This document shows positions 56,802-64,000 of a DNA stretch of 64,000 nt, in pieces. The stretch's first letter is position 1. Each line of letters starts with the position of its first letter. The stretch lies in the NCBI RefSeq assembly GCF_002216685.1, contig NZ_CP022353.1, positions 372,001-436,000 on the forward strand, read 5' to 3'. This DNA comes from Vibrio tarriae. GTDB taxonomy: Bacteria > Pseudomonadota > Gammaproteobacteria > Enterobacterales > Vibrionaceae. Under the pieces are notes generated by a model, which was not told where the DNA came from, searched no databases, and saw nothing but the letters and a program-made list of their open reading frames with translations. A program made the position numbers and the translations under genes.

Positions 56802-57383
56802 ATGGAAGAGATAATGTTGTTTCCACTTAGCTCCGTCGTACTTCCTGAAGGGAAAATGAAGCTGCGAATTTTTGAACCGCGCTATCAGCGTATGGTCGCT
56901 CAGTGCAGTAAAACGGGCAGTGGATTTGGTCTCTGTTTGTTCGACAGTAAGTCGAATAAAAATGCAAACGAATTATCTGAGTTTGGGACTTTGGTCAAAA
57001 TCGTTGATTTTGAAACGTTAAGTGATGGTTTGCTTGGGATCACAGTCGTCGGCATACGACGTTTTGCGATTCGCAAAGTTCGGGTTGAATATGACGGTTT
57101 GCGGATTGCTACAGTACAGTGGTTTCCGGATTGGCCAAGCCAAGAATTGTTAGAGCGGGAGCGTTTCTTAGGCGAGCAATTGCAGGAGGTCTATCGGCAA
57201 TTTCCACAAATTGGTGAGTTGCACAGTTTGTGCTTTTTTGATGATGCGAGTTGGGTCTGTCAACGCTGGCTAGAACTGCTACCTTTAAGTAAAGGACAGT
57301 TTGATGTGCTGGTTGGGCAGCGAGATTGCCATGCCGCCTTAGCTTTTTTACAGCGTGCCATTGAGTCGCATCTCGACACGTGA
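56802..57383 (+). CDS. LON substrate-binding-domain protein
   Basis: A 193-residue protein with the N-terminal (substrate-binding) domain of Lon but no ATPase or protease part: IMLFPLSSVVLPEGKMKLRIFEPRYQRMVAQC is the family start. Stand-alone LON-domain proteins are of unknown function. Good GGAG precedes the ATG. It lies directly before the ECF sigma gene (90 nt) and has the same promoter motif, so it is probably part of the sigma-ChrR regulon. Confidence 0.85.
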   Translation: MEEIMLFPLSSVVLPEGKMKLRIFEPRYQRMVAQCSKTGSGFGLCLFDSKSNKNANELSEFGTLVKIVDFETLSDGLLGITVVGIRRFAIRKVRVEYDGLRIATVQWFPDWPSQELLERERFLGEQLQEVYRQFPQIGELHSLCFFDDASWVCQRWLELLPLSKGQFDVLVGQRDCHAALAFLQRAIESHLDT

Positions 57384-57402
57384 ACAATTTGCTTGTGACG
57401 AA

Positions 57403-57430
57403 TGATCTCCAGTGGTAACACTGACGTATA
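57403..57430 (+). promoter_or_regulatory. Putative autoregulated ECF-sigma promoter
   Basis: TGATC (57403-57407), N17, CGTATA (57425-57430), 43 nt before the sigma gene ATG. It matches the motif before the LON-domain gene base for base in its conserved parts. Confidence 0.55.
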
Positions 57431-57473
57431 GACTTACTAGGGTGTTCGCCTGAGTCATTAAGGATGAGTTTAT

Positions 57474-58058
57474 ATGTTTAATCCATCACCTCATACGTTT
57501 GGCCGCCAAGAGTGGCTAGAGTGTATGGAAAAAGTTAAAAGCAGGGACACACAGGCTTTTGCTCTGGTATTTGGCTATTACTCGCCGAAATTGAAGCAGT
57601 TTGTGATGAAGCATGTCGGTAGTGAACAGGTAGCGTTGGAACTGGTTCAAGAAACCATGTCAACCGTATGGCAAAAAGCCAGTCTGTTTGATGGGCAGAA
57701 AAGCTCTCTCGCGACTTGGATTTACACCATAGCGCGTAACCTAAGTTATGACTTGCTACGTCGACAAAAGGGGCGTGACGCTTATGTGTTGGCCGATGAT
57801 ATTTGGCCGGAAGATTATTGTCCTCCTGATCTGGTTGATCACTACGCACCGGAACAAGATCTGCTCAAAGAGCAGGTGATGAAATTTCTCGACCGCCTGC
57901 CAGAAGCACAGCAGCAAGTGATCAAAGCGGTCTATTTAGAAGAAATCCCCCAGCAAGATGTGGCAGACATGCTCGACATTCCACTTGGCACTGTGAAATC
58001 ACGTCTACGCCTTGCGGTAGAAAAGTTAAGATTATCAATGGATGCGGAGTCCTTATGA
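57474..58058 (+). CDS. ECF sigma factor (RpoE-like, ChrR-linked type)
   Basis: A 194-residue ECF sigma factor. Region 2 (~25-95) has AFALVFGYYSPKLKQFVMKHVGSEQVALELVQETMSTVWQKA and SSLATWIYTIARNLSYDLLRR; region 4 (~125-185) has EIPQQDVADMLDIPLGTVKSRLRLAVEKLR. It is followed by ChrR in a 4-nt overlap (ATGA). In Rhodobacter this pair responds to singlet oxygen, and in V. cholerae to blue light or photo-oxidative stress. Not the envelope-stress RpoE, which travels with rseA/rseB. Confidence 0.9.
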   Translation: MFNPSPHTFGRQEWLECMEKVKSRDTQAFALVFGYYSPKLKQFVMKHVGSEQVALELVQETMSTVWQKASLFDGQKSSLATWIYTIARNLSYDLLRRQKGRDAYVLADDIWPEDYCPPDLVDHYAPEQDLLKEQVMKFLDRLPEAQQQVIKAVYLEEIPQQDVADMLDIPLGTVKSRLRLAVEKLRLSMDAESL

Positions 58059-58735
58059 GTTATCACCCTAATTATGCTTTACTCGCAGCCTATGCTGAGG
58101 GCGGTCTTGATTCTGCGCATGGTTTGGCGATTTCTGCTCATTTGGAAATCTGCCCACATTGTCGTGACTTGGTGCATGAGATTGAGGCAGAACTTGGTGA
58201 GTTACTCAATCAGCAAGCGGCCTCTTCTGTCGCCTTGTCAGACGATGCCAACTGGCAAGCGATGTTTGATTCGATTGTGGCCTTGCCGCAGCAAGCGGCA
58301 TCCAGCCCTCCCGTTAAAACCACACCGGTAATGGTGACGGTAAACGGTAAGCAGATTGCGATTCCCAAAGTCTTAGCGCGTTTGGTTAAACCTGAGCAGC
58401 AGTGGCGCAGCTACGGTGGCAAAGTGTTCAGTTTACCTTTGCAGTCGGAAGATAATGTACGGATGAATCTGATGTACATCAGCCAAGGGGTTTCTATTCC
58501 TCAGCACACCCATAAAGGGTTTGAGTCGACCTTGGTGTTGCACGGTGGTTTTAGTGATGAAAATGGTCATTACGATGTGGGTGATTTTATGCAGCATGAT
58601 GGTCAAATCTGCCATTCGCCCTGTACACCGCAAGATCAAGACTGTCTCTGCTTAACGGTATTGACCGAGCCTATGGTCTTTACCCAAGGGGTGGCGCGGA
58701 TCTTTAACCTGTTTGGCAAAGGACTTTACCCTTAA
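58055..58735 (+). CDS. chrR: ChrR-type zinc anti-sigma factor
   Basis: A 226-residue anti-sigma factor. The N-terminal zinc anti-sigma motif His29-x3-Cys33-x2-Cys36 (HLEICPHC) is intact. The C-terminal cupin-like domain keeps HTHKGFE (His150, His152, Glu156) and a further His180, like the second metal site of Rhodobacter ChrR that is needed for singlet-oxygen response. It holds the sigma factor inactive until stress. Overlaps the sigma stop by 4 nt. A terminator follows. Confidence 0.92.
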   Translation: MSYHPNYALLAAYAEGGLDSAHGLAISAHLEICPHCRDLVHEIEAELGELLNQQAASSVALSDDANWQAMFDSIVALPQQAASSPPVKTTPVMVTVNGKQIAIPKVLARLVKPEQQWRSYGGKVFSLPLQSEDNVRMNLMYISQGVSIPQHTHKGFESTLVLHGGFSDENGHYDVGDFMQHDGQICHSPCTPQDQDCLCLTVLTEPMVFTQGVARIFNLFGKGLYP

Positions 58736-58743
58736 TCCTGCTT

Positions 58744-58766
58744 CAACAAGTAGTTTGGGTAGAGTA
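58744..58766 (+). repeat. Possible right-end remnant of an ERIC element
   Basis: CAACAAGTAGTTTGGGTAGAGTA resembles the right end of full ERIC copies (CAAGTAGTTTGGG...). Only ~23 bp remain. Confidence 0.4.
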
Positions 58767-58773
58767 TGTAAGA

Positions 58774-58804
58774 TGAAGGGAGCAAATGAGCTCCCTTCAC
58801 TATT
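58774..58804. terminator. Terminator between chrR and ampG
   Basis: TGAAGGGAGC (58774-58783) pairs with GCTCCCTTCA (58790-58799), then CTATTTT on the plus strand. Confidence 0.75.
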
Positions 58805-58842
58805 TTCGTACGACATTCAAGTTGTATGACATTCAGGCGGGT

Positions 58843-60243
58843 CTATTTTACAAACTTACTGTCGCTCTTCTCTTCCGACGGCAACTCTTCTTTATACTGC
58901 TTTGCGTTTTCCAGCATCTTAGTAAAGTCATCACGTAGTGAGTAAAGCATGACCAAACTTGGGATCACCATTACCGCAGTCAAAATGAAGAACAGTGACC
59001 AGTCGTTCAGAAAATCCGCTAACTCACCACTAAACGAAGCGATAGTGGTTCTGCCTAAATTACCTAATGAAGCCAGCAACGCATATTGCGTGGCGGAAAA
59101 AGCCTGTCCAGTCATTAAGGTGAGGAAGGAAACAAAGGCTACCGTTGAGAAGGCAGAAGTGAAGTTATCGACGAAGAGAGTCGCTAGAAATAGGTGTTCA
59201 TTAGGACCAACTTTGGCTATCCAAGCAAACATCAAGTTACTGGACGCCATGGCGATGCCACCAATCATTAATCCTCGCACAATACCGAACTTGATATTGA
59301 CTAAGCTGCCAAGCAAGGTGAACAAAATGGTGATACCCCAACCGAGTAGCTTAGAGTAGTAGCCAATCTGTTCGTTGCTAAAACCAATTTCTTTGTAAAA
59401 GGCAATCGACATGCGTCCTAAGAAGGCTTCGCCGATTTTGAACAGAAAGACAAACAGCAGCAGTGTCAGCGCAACACGAAAACCATTACGGCGGAAAAAG
59501 TCGATAAAAGGCTCTAAGACCGTGACAGTTAACCAACTCAGCACCGGATTGCTAACGACCTGTTGGTGGCGCTCTTCAGCTAGTTGCTGTAATTGATCCC
59601 GCTGAGTGTGTGGCTCTCCCACCAGCAAGGTAAACAACATCAATAAGCCAACCACTCCCGCCATAATGTAGTAAACGCCATTCCAGCCGATGCTATCGGC
59701 ATTGACGAAAGCGAAGTAGCCGGGGAGCGAATAACCCGTCCACCAACCGACGACCGCCATGGCAGATGCTTGTGGCAATTTGGTTGATTCACTCTTTGGG
59801 AAGGTATCAATCCGGAAGGCATCGACAGCCACATCTTGCGTCGCCGAGGCAATCGCAATACCCAAAGCGAACATGGAGGTCAGCATAAGATTGTTGGCTG
59901 GGTTAACGCCTGCGATGAGTAACGTACAGACTAGAACGATGGATTGGCAGAAAAAGATCCAGCTTCGGCGCTGACCAAGCATCGAATGCAGAATGGGTAA
60001 CTTGACTCTATCGACCAGTGGTGCCCAGAGAAAGTTGATCGCGTACACCGCAAACACACTGCCAAAATAGCCGATGGCAGCGCGGCTGAGTCCGGCATCT
60101 TTCAGCCAGCCTGTCATGTTGGAACCAATCAATACCCATGGGAAGCCGCTGGCACAACCCAGCATAAATACCCAGAGCAAGCGTCGATCAAAATAGCTAA
60201 CAATAAGTTCTAGCCAAGAGTGGGACCGGGGTTGCTGAACCAT
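58843..60243 (-). CDS. ampG: Muropeptide permease AmpG
   Basis: A 466-residue MFS permease with ~12-14 helices. It imports N-acetylglucosaminyl-1,6-anhydromuramyl peptides for wall recycling. LLWVFMLGCASGFPWVLIGSNMTGWLKDAGLSRAAIGYFG and FLWAPLVDRVKLP are conserved AmpG motifs; ATQDVAVDAFRIDTF is the mid-protein signature. In E. coli ampG and yajG also sit beside bolA; here a ppiA-type gene lies between. C-terminal residues after ~445 form a short charged tail. It is downstream of ppiA, with a hairpin in the 68-nt gap. Confidence 0.93.
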   Translation of the reverse strand: MVQQPRSHSWLELIVSYFDRRLLWVFMLGCASGFPWVLIGSNMTGWLKDAGLSRAAIGYFGSVFAVYAINFLWAPLVDRVKLPILHSMLGQRRSWIFFCQSIVLVCTLLIAGVNPANNLMLTSMFALGIAIASATQDVAVDAFRIDTFPKSESTKLPQASAMAVVGWWTGYSLPGYFAFVNADSIGWNGVYYIMAGVVGLLMLFTLLVGEPHTQRDQLQQLAEERHQQVVSNPVLSWLTVTVLEPFIDFFRRNGFRVALTLLLFVFLFKIGEAFLGRMSIAFYKEIGFSNEQIGYYSKLLGWGITILFTLLGSLVNIKFGIVRGLMIGGIAMASSNLMFAWIAKVGPNEHLFLATLFVDNFTSAFSTVAFVSFLTLMTGQAFSATQYALLASLGNLGRTTIASFSGELADFLNDWSLFFILTAVMVIPSLVMLYSLRDDFTKMLENAKQYKEELPSEEKSDSKFVK

Positions 60244-60276
60244 AACGAGTCCTTTTGCATGTGATTATGATGATTG

Positions 60277-60302
60277 CCGCACTCCCGAGTTCAGGAGTGC
60301 GG
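60277..60302 (-). other. GC-rich hairpin between ppiA and ampG
   Basis: CCGCACTCC (60277-60285) pairs with GGAGTGCGG (60294-60302) around an 8-nt loop. No U run follows on the minus strand, so it may be an mRNA processing or attenuation element. Confidence 0.4.
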
Positions 60303-60311
60303 TGAGGCTGT

Positions 60312-60860
60312 TTAAGGTAAGCGAGTGACTTTATTAATGACGATGGGTGTGACAGGAACGTTCTGCATTCGACCTTTATTTTGAGTCGGTTGCTGAGCCA
60401 TTTTTTCAATCACATCAAACCCTTCGATCACTTGACCAAACACCGCATAGCCCGGCGGCTTTGCGGCATAGTTCAAGAAATCATTATCCACCAAGTTAAT
60501 GTAAAACTGTCTTGTAGCCGAATTTGGGTTTTGCGTACGAGCCATGGCAATGGTCGCGGTATCATTACGCAAGCCATTGCTGGCTTCATTCTCGATCGGG
60601 GCATAAGTCGGTAGCTGATTAAGATAAGCATCAAAGCCACCCCCTTGCGCCATAAAGCCTGGGATCACGCGATGAAATTGGCTGCCGACATAGCTGCCGT
60701 CATCCACATAGCGTAAGAAATTCGCAACCGAGATCGGTGCTTTTTCTTGATTCAGCTCGATCGTGAAATTGCCGAGTGTGGTTTCCACTGCGACTTTGGG
60801 ACCCGCCCACACGCAGCTACTGACCAGTGCTACGGTTGCCAATAGCCATGACTTAGCCAT
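60312..60860 (-). CDS. ppiA: Periplasmic peptidyl-prolyl cis-trans isomerase (cyclophilin)
   Basis: A 182-residue cyclophilin. A signal peptide (MAKSWLLATVALVSSCVWA) is followed by VETTLGNFTIELNQEKAPISVANFLRYVDDGSYVGSQFHRVIPGFMAQGGGF, which includes the active-site FHRVI region; FYINLVDNDFLNY and GYAVFGQVIEG complete the fold. It speeds proline isomerisation in the periplasm. AGGAG lies inside the end of the lipoprotein gene; the genes overlap by 8 nt, so they are cotranscribed. Confidence 0.92.
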   Translation of the reverse strand: MAKSWLLATVALVSSCVWAGPKVAVETTLGNFTIELNQEKAPISVANFLRYVDDGSYVGSQFHRVIPGFMAQGGGFDAYLNQLPTYAPIENEASNGLRNDTATIAMARTQNPNSATRQFYINLVDNDFLNYAAKPPGYAVFGQVIEGFDVIEKMAQQPTQNKGRMQNVPVTPIVINKVTRLP

Positions 60861-61428
60861 TAAAGCGCTCCTGCATGTAGTTTTGCAGCTCGGCGTCGTT
60901 AGCGATCTCTTTGAGCACAGTGTTGATCACGTCATTGAGTACGGTTTCAATTTCATCGTTAGAAGCACTGAGAACGCCAGTACGCTTTGCGGTGCCTGTG
61001 TAGCTTTTCACCAACTTACCTCTTGGTGTTTCAGCCGTGATTTCCAATACCACGCTGCCATCCATTTGGTTTTCCATGATCGAGTGCTTCACGGAGACCA
61101 AAAGCTCTTGGATTTCGAGAGTGATGGTGTTTTCACTATTGACGCTGAGACGGAAACCTTGCGATCCAAACTGTTCAGCCAGGGCGTTTTCTAGCGTAAT
61201 GCGCACATTTTGGCGTGGATGAATGGGCTCAATATTGTTGCGGCCACTATCGACTAAAGCCACATATTGCGCTGAACGCACATCTTTGCTGACCAGCGAA
61301 AAGCTGCTGTTATTCACAATCGCATTTTGGCTTAATGCCGCTTGAGGGTTAACGTTGATTTGACTCTGCTGAGGAGCAGAACAAGCGGTAAGTAAAGCGA
61401 TTGAAGCCGCAAGAACCAGTTTTTTCAT
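60853..61428 (-). CDS. yajG: YajG family lipoprotein
   Basis: A 191-residue lipoprotein with lipobox LLTACSAP (Cys at residue 16) after MKKLVLAASIALLTAC. The mature part is beta-rich with a C-terminal helix (DEIETVLNDVINTVLKEIANDAELQNYMQERF). It belongs to the YajG family of uncharacterised outer- or inner-membrane lipoproteins that sit next to ampG. ATG 61428 with AAGGA upstream replaces the 61473 start. Confidence 0.88.
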   Translation of the reverse strand: MKKLVLAASIALLTACSAPQQSQINVNPQAALSQNAIVNNSSFSLVSKDVRSAQYVALVDSGRNNIEPIHPRQNVRITLENALAEQFGSQGFRLSVNSENTITLEIQELLVSVKHSIMENQMDGSVVLEITAETPRGKLVKSYTGTAKRTGVLSASNDEIETVLNDVINTVLKEIANDAELQNYMQERFNG

Positions 61429-61469
61429 GGTTAATTCCTTTCGTTTTATTGTGCACACAGCCGCAAGGC

Positions 61470-62600
61470 TCAAGATTTAATAGCTTGTAAGATAACAAAT
61501 TTACTGTTGTTGGCGATCACTCTAACATGACTTTTACCAAACAATCTTGCCAGTTTTACATCGTAGCCGAGGTGGCGATTGCCGATCACCCATAATTTCC
61601 CGCCTTTTTTCAGAACATGCTTTGAGTCACAGAACATTTGCCACGCGATGTGATCCGTAATGGTTTGTTGTTGATGGAACGGCGGATTACACACAATCAT
61701 TGAACTGCTGTGCGCTGGGAAACCATCCAGACAGTTGTTGGCGATACAGTGAATATCTCGTTTACCGAGATTGTCGTGTAAGTTTTTTTGTGCGGAGGCG
61801 ATCGCCATAAAGCTTTCATCAACACAGGTGATCTTCGCTTGTGGGTTCAATTGTCCGAGACGAACCGATAACACGCCATTGCCACACCCAAGATCAATAA
61901 AGTCTTCCAGAGTCGGATCGGCTGGCAAATGCTCAAGGATAAATCTGGCACCCAGATCTAAACTTTCACCCGAATACACATTCGGTAAGTTAGTGAGGGT
62001 GATAGCATAGGGCTCAACGCTCCAACCGCATTCAGGGTTAGCCTCATTAGCGGGATTCACCGTCGCAGAACTGAACACTAAACGATGTTTTTTCCACGCC
62101 AGTGAAGTGGTGGTGGGGCCTAGATGCTTTTCAAACAGATTCAAGGTTGATGTATGAATCTCCTTCGCTTTATTCACCGCAATGACCGGGATGTTCGGCG
62201 AAAGGGCTTTACGCAGTTGGCTCAGGATCCACACCAGATGACGATTACTCTTGGGCAGTTGCAGTAGCACGACAGAGGCATCATTAGGGACCGGATCCAA
62301 CGTCGTCAGTAACTGAACTGGCGGACGCTGATTTTGCTGCAAATTCGCTTGAGTCGCTTGATGGGCAATGTAGGAGTCACTCATCATGCTGACTTTGTGT
62401 TTTTGACTAAACCAACAACTTAAAGTGCCGAAATGGTCATTAATGATCACTATGTGGCTAGATTCTGGGAGAGCGAGTTGTTCCACATGCTGGATGAGGT
62501 ACTCATCGCCGGCATCCCAAGCTTGCAAGGTTTCGTTATTGCGCTTTGGGAAACGATGAAGAGTGAGCGTCTGCTCAAGCAAAGTAAGCTCAGTTTTCAT
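61470..62600 (-). CDS. rlmG: 23S rRNA (guanine-1835-N2) methyltransferase RlmG
   Basis: A 376-residue class I methyltransferase of the RsmC/RlmG family, made of two related domains. The C-terminal SAM-binding motif DLGCGNGVLSVRLG and the catalytic NPPF (IVCNPPFHQQQTITDHIA) are clear. MKTELTLLEQTLTLHRFPKRNNETLQAWDAGDEYL starts the family at 62600; the frame extends to 62720. It modifies G1835 of 23S rRNA using SAM. It is divergent from bolA. Confidence 0.9.
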   Translation of the reverse strand: MKTELTLLEQTLTLHRFPKRNNETLQAWDAGDEYLIQHVEQLALPESSHIVIINDHFGTLSCWFSQKHKVSMMSDSYIAHQATQANLQQNQRPPVQLLTTLDPVPNDASVVLLQLPKSNRHLVWILSQLRKALSPNIPVIAVNKAKEIHTSTLNLFEKHLGPTTTSLAWKKHRLVFSSATVNPANEANPECGWSVEPYAITLTNLPNVYSGESLDLGARFILEHLPADPTLEDFIDLGCGNGVLSVRLGQLNPQAKITCVDESFMAIASAQKNLHDNLGKRDIHCIANNCLDGFPAHSSSMIVCNPPFHQQQTITDHIAWQMFCDSKHVLKKGGKLWVIGNRHLGYDVKLARLFGKSHVRVIANNSKFVILQAIKS

Positions 62601-62764
62601 ATTGCTCGTGTTTCTAGTAAATTGACGGCGCATTGTCTCAGATGGCAATAAAACAGCAAATGAAAACCTAGGTTTTTGCATTTTTAGCCACACGCAAGAC
62701 CCGCTATGGTCTATTCTCAATTTGTCATGTTGTCGACACTCAAGTGTTCAACAAGGAAAGCAAT

Positions 62765-63085
62765 ATGATTCAATATGTTATTGAAAAGAAGCTGAGTGAT
62801 GAATTTCAGCCCGAGTTTCTGAAAGTGATTAATGAAAGTGATATGCACAACGTGCCGCGAGGTTCGGAGAGTCATTTTAAGGTCACAGTAGTGAGTGAAC
62901 GCTTTGCCGGCCTGCGTCCTGTCGCTCGTCATCGTTTAGTCAATCAAACCTTGGCAGATGAGTTAGCGAATCATATCCACGCGCTAGCGATTCATACCTA
63001 CACGGCTCAAGAGTGGCAGCAAATGAATCAGGAAAGTCCAGAAAGCCCAATGTGTTTAGGGGGCTCGCGCAAAAGCGCTCAATGA
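62765..63085 (+). CDS. bolA: BolA family protein
   Basis: A 106-residue BolA/YrbA-fold protein: [63 protein letters not shown], with the conserved [12 protein letters not shown] and RHR segments. BolA influences morphology, biofilm and stress responses and binds glutaredoxin-type Fe-S partners. ATG 62765 (AAGGAAAG upstream) is used; 62744 is an in-frame TTG-type alternative. The neighbourhood yajG-ampG-bolA is conserved with E. coli. Confidence 0.95.
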   Translation: MIQYVIEKKLSDEFQPEFLKVINESDMHNVPRGSESHFKVTVVSERFAGLRPVARHRLVNQTLADELANHIHALAIHTYTAQEWQQMNQESPESPMCLGGSRKSAQ

Positions 63086-63568
63086 TAGGCTTAACACCTA
63101 TAACGCCTGATTGGATTTTGAGCAAATTATTAACACGGTTTAAACAAATGAGTCTGAATATCTCGAGTTATGTGTAGGTTTTGCAGATTAAGTTAGCCAA
63201 TAAGCCCAGATAAAATAGGCCTTAGTGAGTTTGTGCGATGCTTCAAAATTATGATGATTTCTTAGCCTTTCGCACTGGATTCGTTTGAAATTAAACAGTG
63301 ATTCAGGGCATTGGTCATGGCATCAAGTTCCCAAAAGATGCTAGACTACAGCACCTGACAAATCCCCCACATGATTTGTGATGGGATTTTTAAAAGGATG
63401 TTGCGATTTTAATGGCCAAGGTCATTAAAACGGACACAAACAATGTCGTGTCTACCGAGGTAAGGATTCCGCTAGCGTTGTTCAGTTGTAAGAACAAGGC
63501 AAACGGAGTGCGCCTCGAATTTGCGCAATGAAAGAATCTTTTTCCCGATAAAAGTAGTGCAAGTGCGT
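63086..63568 (+). promoter_or_regulatory. Upstream region of the nqr operon
   Basis: About 480 nt without a credible gene. A long dyad lies at 63407-63430 (TTTTAATG ... CATTAAAA with GCC/GGT inside), then GACAC-N10-GTGTC (63433-63452). These are likely operator or leader elements for nqrA. No standard terminator after bolA was identified. Confidence 0.4.
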
Positions 63569-64000
63569 ATGATTACAATAAAAAAGGGATTGGACCTTCC
63601 TATCGCAGGAACTCCTTCCCAGGTGATTAGTGATGGTAAAACCATCAAAAAAGTCGCCTTGCTTGGCGAAGAGTACGTTGGCATGCGTCCTACTATGCAT
63701 GTTCGCGTAGGTGATGAAGTAAAAAAAGCTCAGATTCTTTTTGAAGATAAGAAGAATCCGGGTGTGAAATTTACTTCACCAGTCAGCGGTAAAGTGGTTG
63801 AAATCAATCGTGGTGCTAAGCGCGTTCTTCAGTCAGTTGTGATTGAAGTGGCGGGTGATGACCAAGTGACTTTCGACAAGTTTGAAGCCAATCAATTAGC
63901 CAGTTTAAATCGCGATGCGATCAAAACTCAGCTGGTTGAATCTGGTCTTTGGACTGCTTTACGTACTCGTCCGTTCAGCAAGGTTCCAGCCGTTGATTCC
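63569..64000 (+). CDS. nqrA: Na(+)-translocating NADH-quinone reductase subunit A, N-terminal part
   Basis: The frame starts ATG 63569 and is open to the window end (144 codons of ~446). [50 protein letters not shown] and [12 protein letters not shown] are typical of NqrA. NqrA is a membrane-associated subunit of the Na+-NQR complex, which oxidises NADH and pumps sodium in vibrios. The ribosome site is weak (AAGTGC). It heads the nqrABCDEF operon, the rest of which is outside the window. Confidence 0.95.
   Translation, partial: MITIKKGLDLPIAGTPSQVISDGKTIKKVALLGEEYVGMRPTMHVRVGDEVKKAQILFEDKKNPGVKFTSPVSGKVVEINRGAKRVLQSVVIEVAGDDQVTFDKFEANQLASLNRDAIKTQLVESGLWTALRTRPFSKVPAVDS

Overview
The window is ordinary core chromosome of a Vibrio, almost certainly Vibrio cholerae or a very close relative (V. 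mimicus or V. paracholerae type), chromosome 1. This rests on gene order and recognisable products: deoCABD-ytjB-serB-plzC-radA, a second EF-G gene, lacZ with a GalR-like regulator, nnrS, recCBD-argA, mltA-tcdA-csdE/csdA, ompK, an ECF sigma/ChrR pair, bolA and the start of nqrA. From memory this follows the VC2358 to VC2295 stretch of strain N16961. It could not be aligned here. No tRNA, rRNA, insertion sequence, prophage or CRISPR array was found. The only repeats are ERIC-type (IRU) intergenic palindromes.

Layout. 1-11 kb: end of a hemerythrin gene, a DUF3545 protein, an AGCS sodium:alanine symporter, yaaA, a small DUF5363 gene overlapping a TatD-type nuclease gene (yjjV), then nucleoside uptake and salvage (nupC, deoC, deoA, deoB, deoD). 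11-19 kb: ytjB/serB, a two-PilZ-domain c-di-GMP protein (plzC), radA and an EF-G paralogue. 19-28 kb: an acyl-CoA synthetase, an HD-GYP protein, a chromate transporter, lacZ and its probable GalR-type repressor. 28-36 kb: a CsaA-like tRNA-binding protein, a GGCT-like protein, a ZntB-type transporter, a divergent pair of RimK-like ATP-grasp and GNAT/C39-peptidase fusion genes, nnrS, dapD and SOS-type yebG. 36-48 kb: a LysR/TDT-transporter divergon, recC, recB and recD. 48-56 kb: argA, a membrane protein, mltA, tcdA, csdE, csdA, yajL and panE. 56-64 kb: ompK, a LON-domain protein, an ECF sigma/ChrR operon, ampG, ppiA, a YajG-type lipoprotein, rlmG, bolA and the 5' end of nqrA.

How genes connect. 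Nucleoside use forms a theme: CRP-type sites precede nupC and the Tsx-like porin gene ompK, and the deo operon degrades the imported nucleosides. lacZ carries a perfect GalR-consensus operator and the adjacent GalR-like gene has a half-matching copy in its own promoter region. nnrS shows a sigma-54 promoter plus two NorR-like palindromes. These palindromes are also the arms of the upstream gene's terminator, and they show that the true start of nnrS lies at 33101. The ECF sigma gene and the LON-domain gene before it share a promoter-like motif TGATC-N17-CGTATA.

The least understood module is the RimK-like ATP-grasp / GNAT-C39 divergon (30.2-32.9 kb), which looks like a peptide or amide-bond modification system of unknown substrate. 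Most start codons were re-chosen from Shine-Dalgarno position and family length, and this is noted gene by gene.
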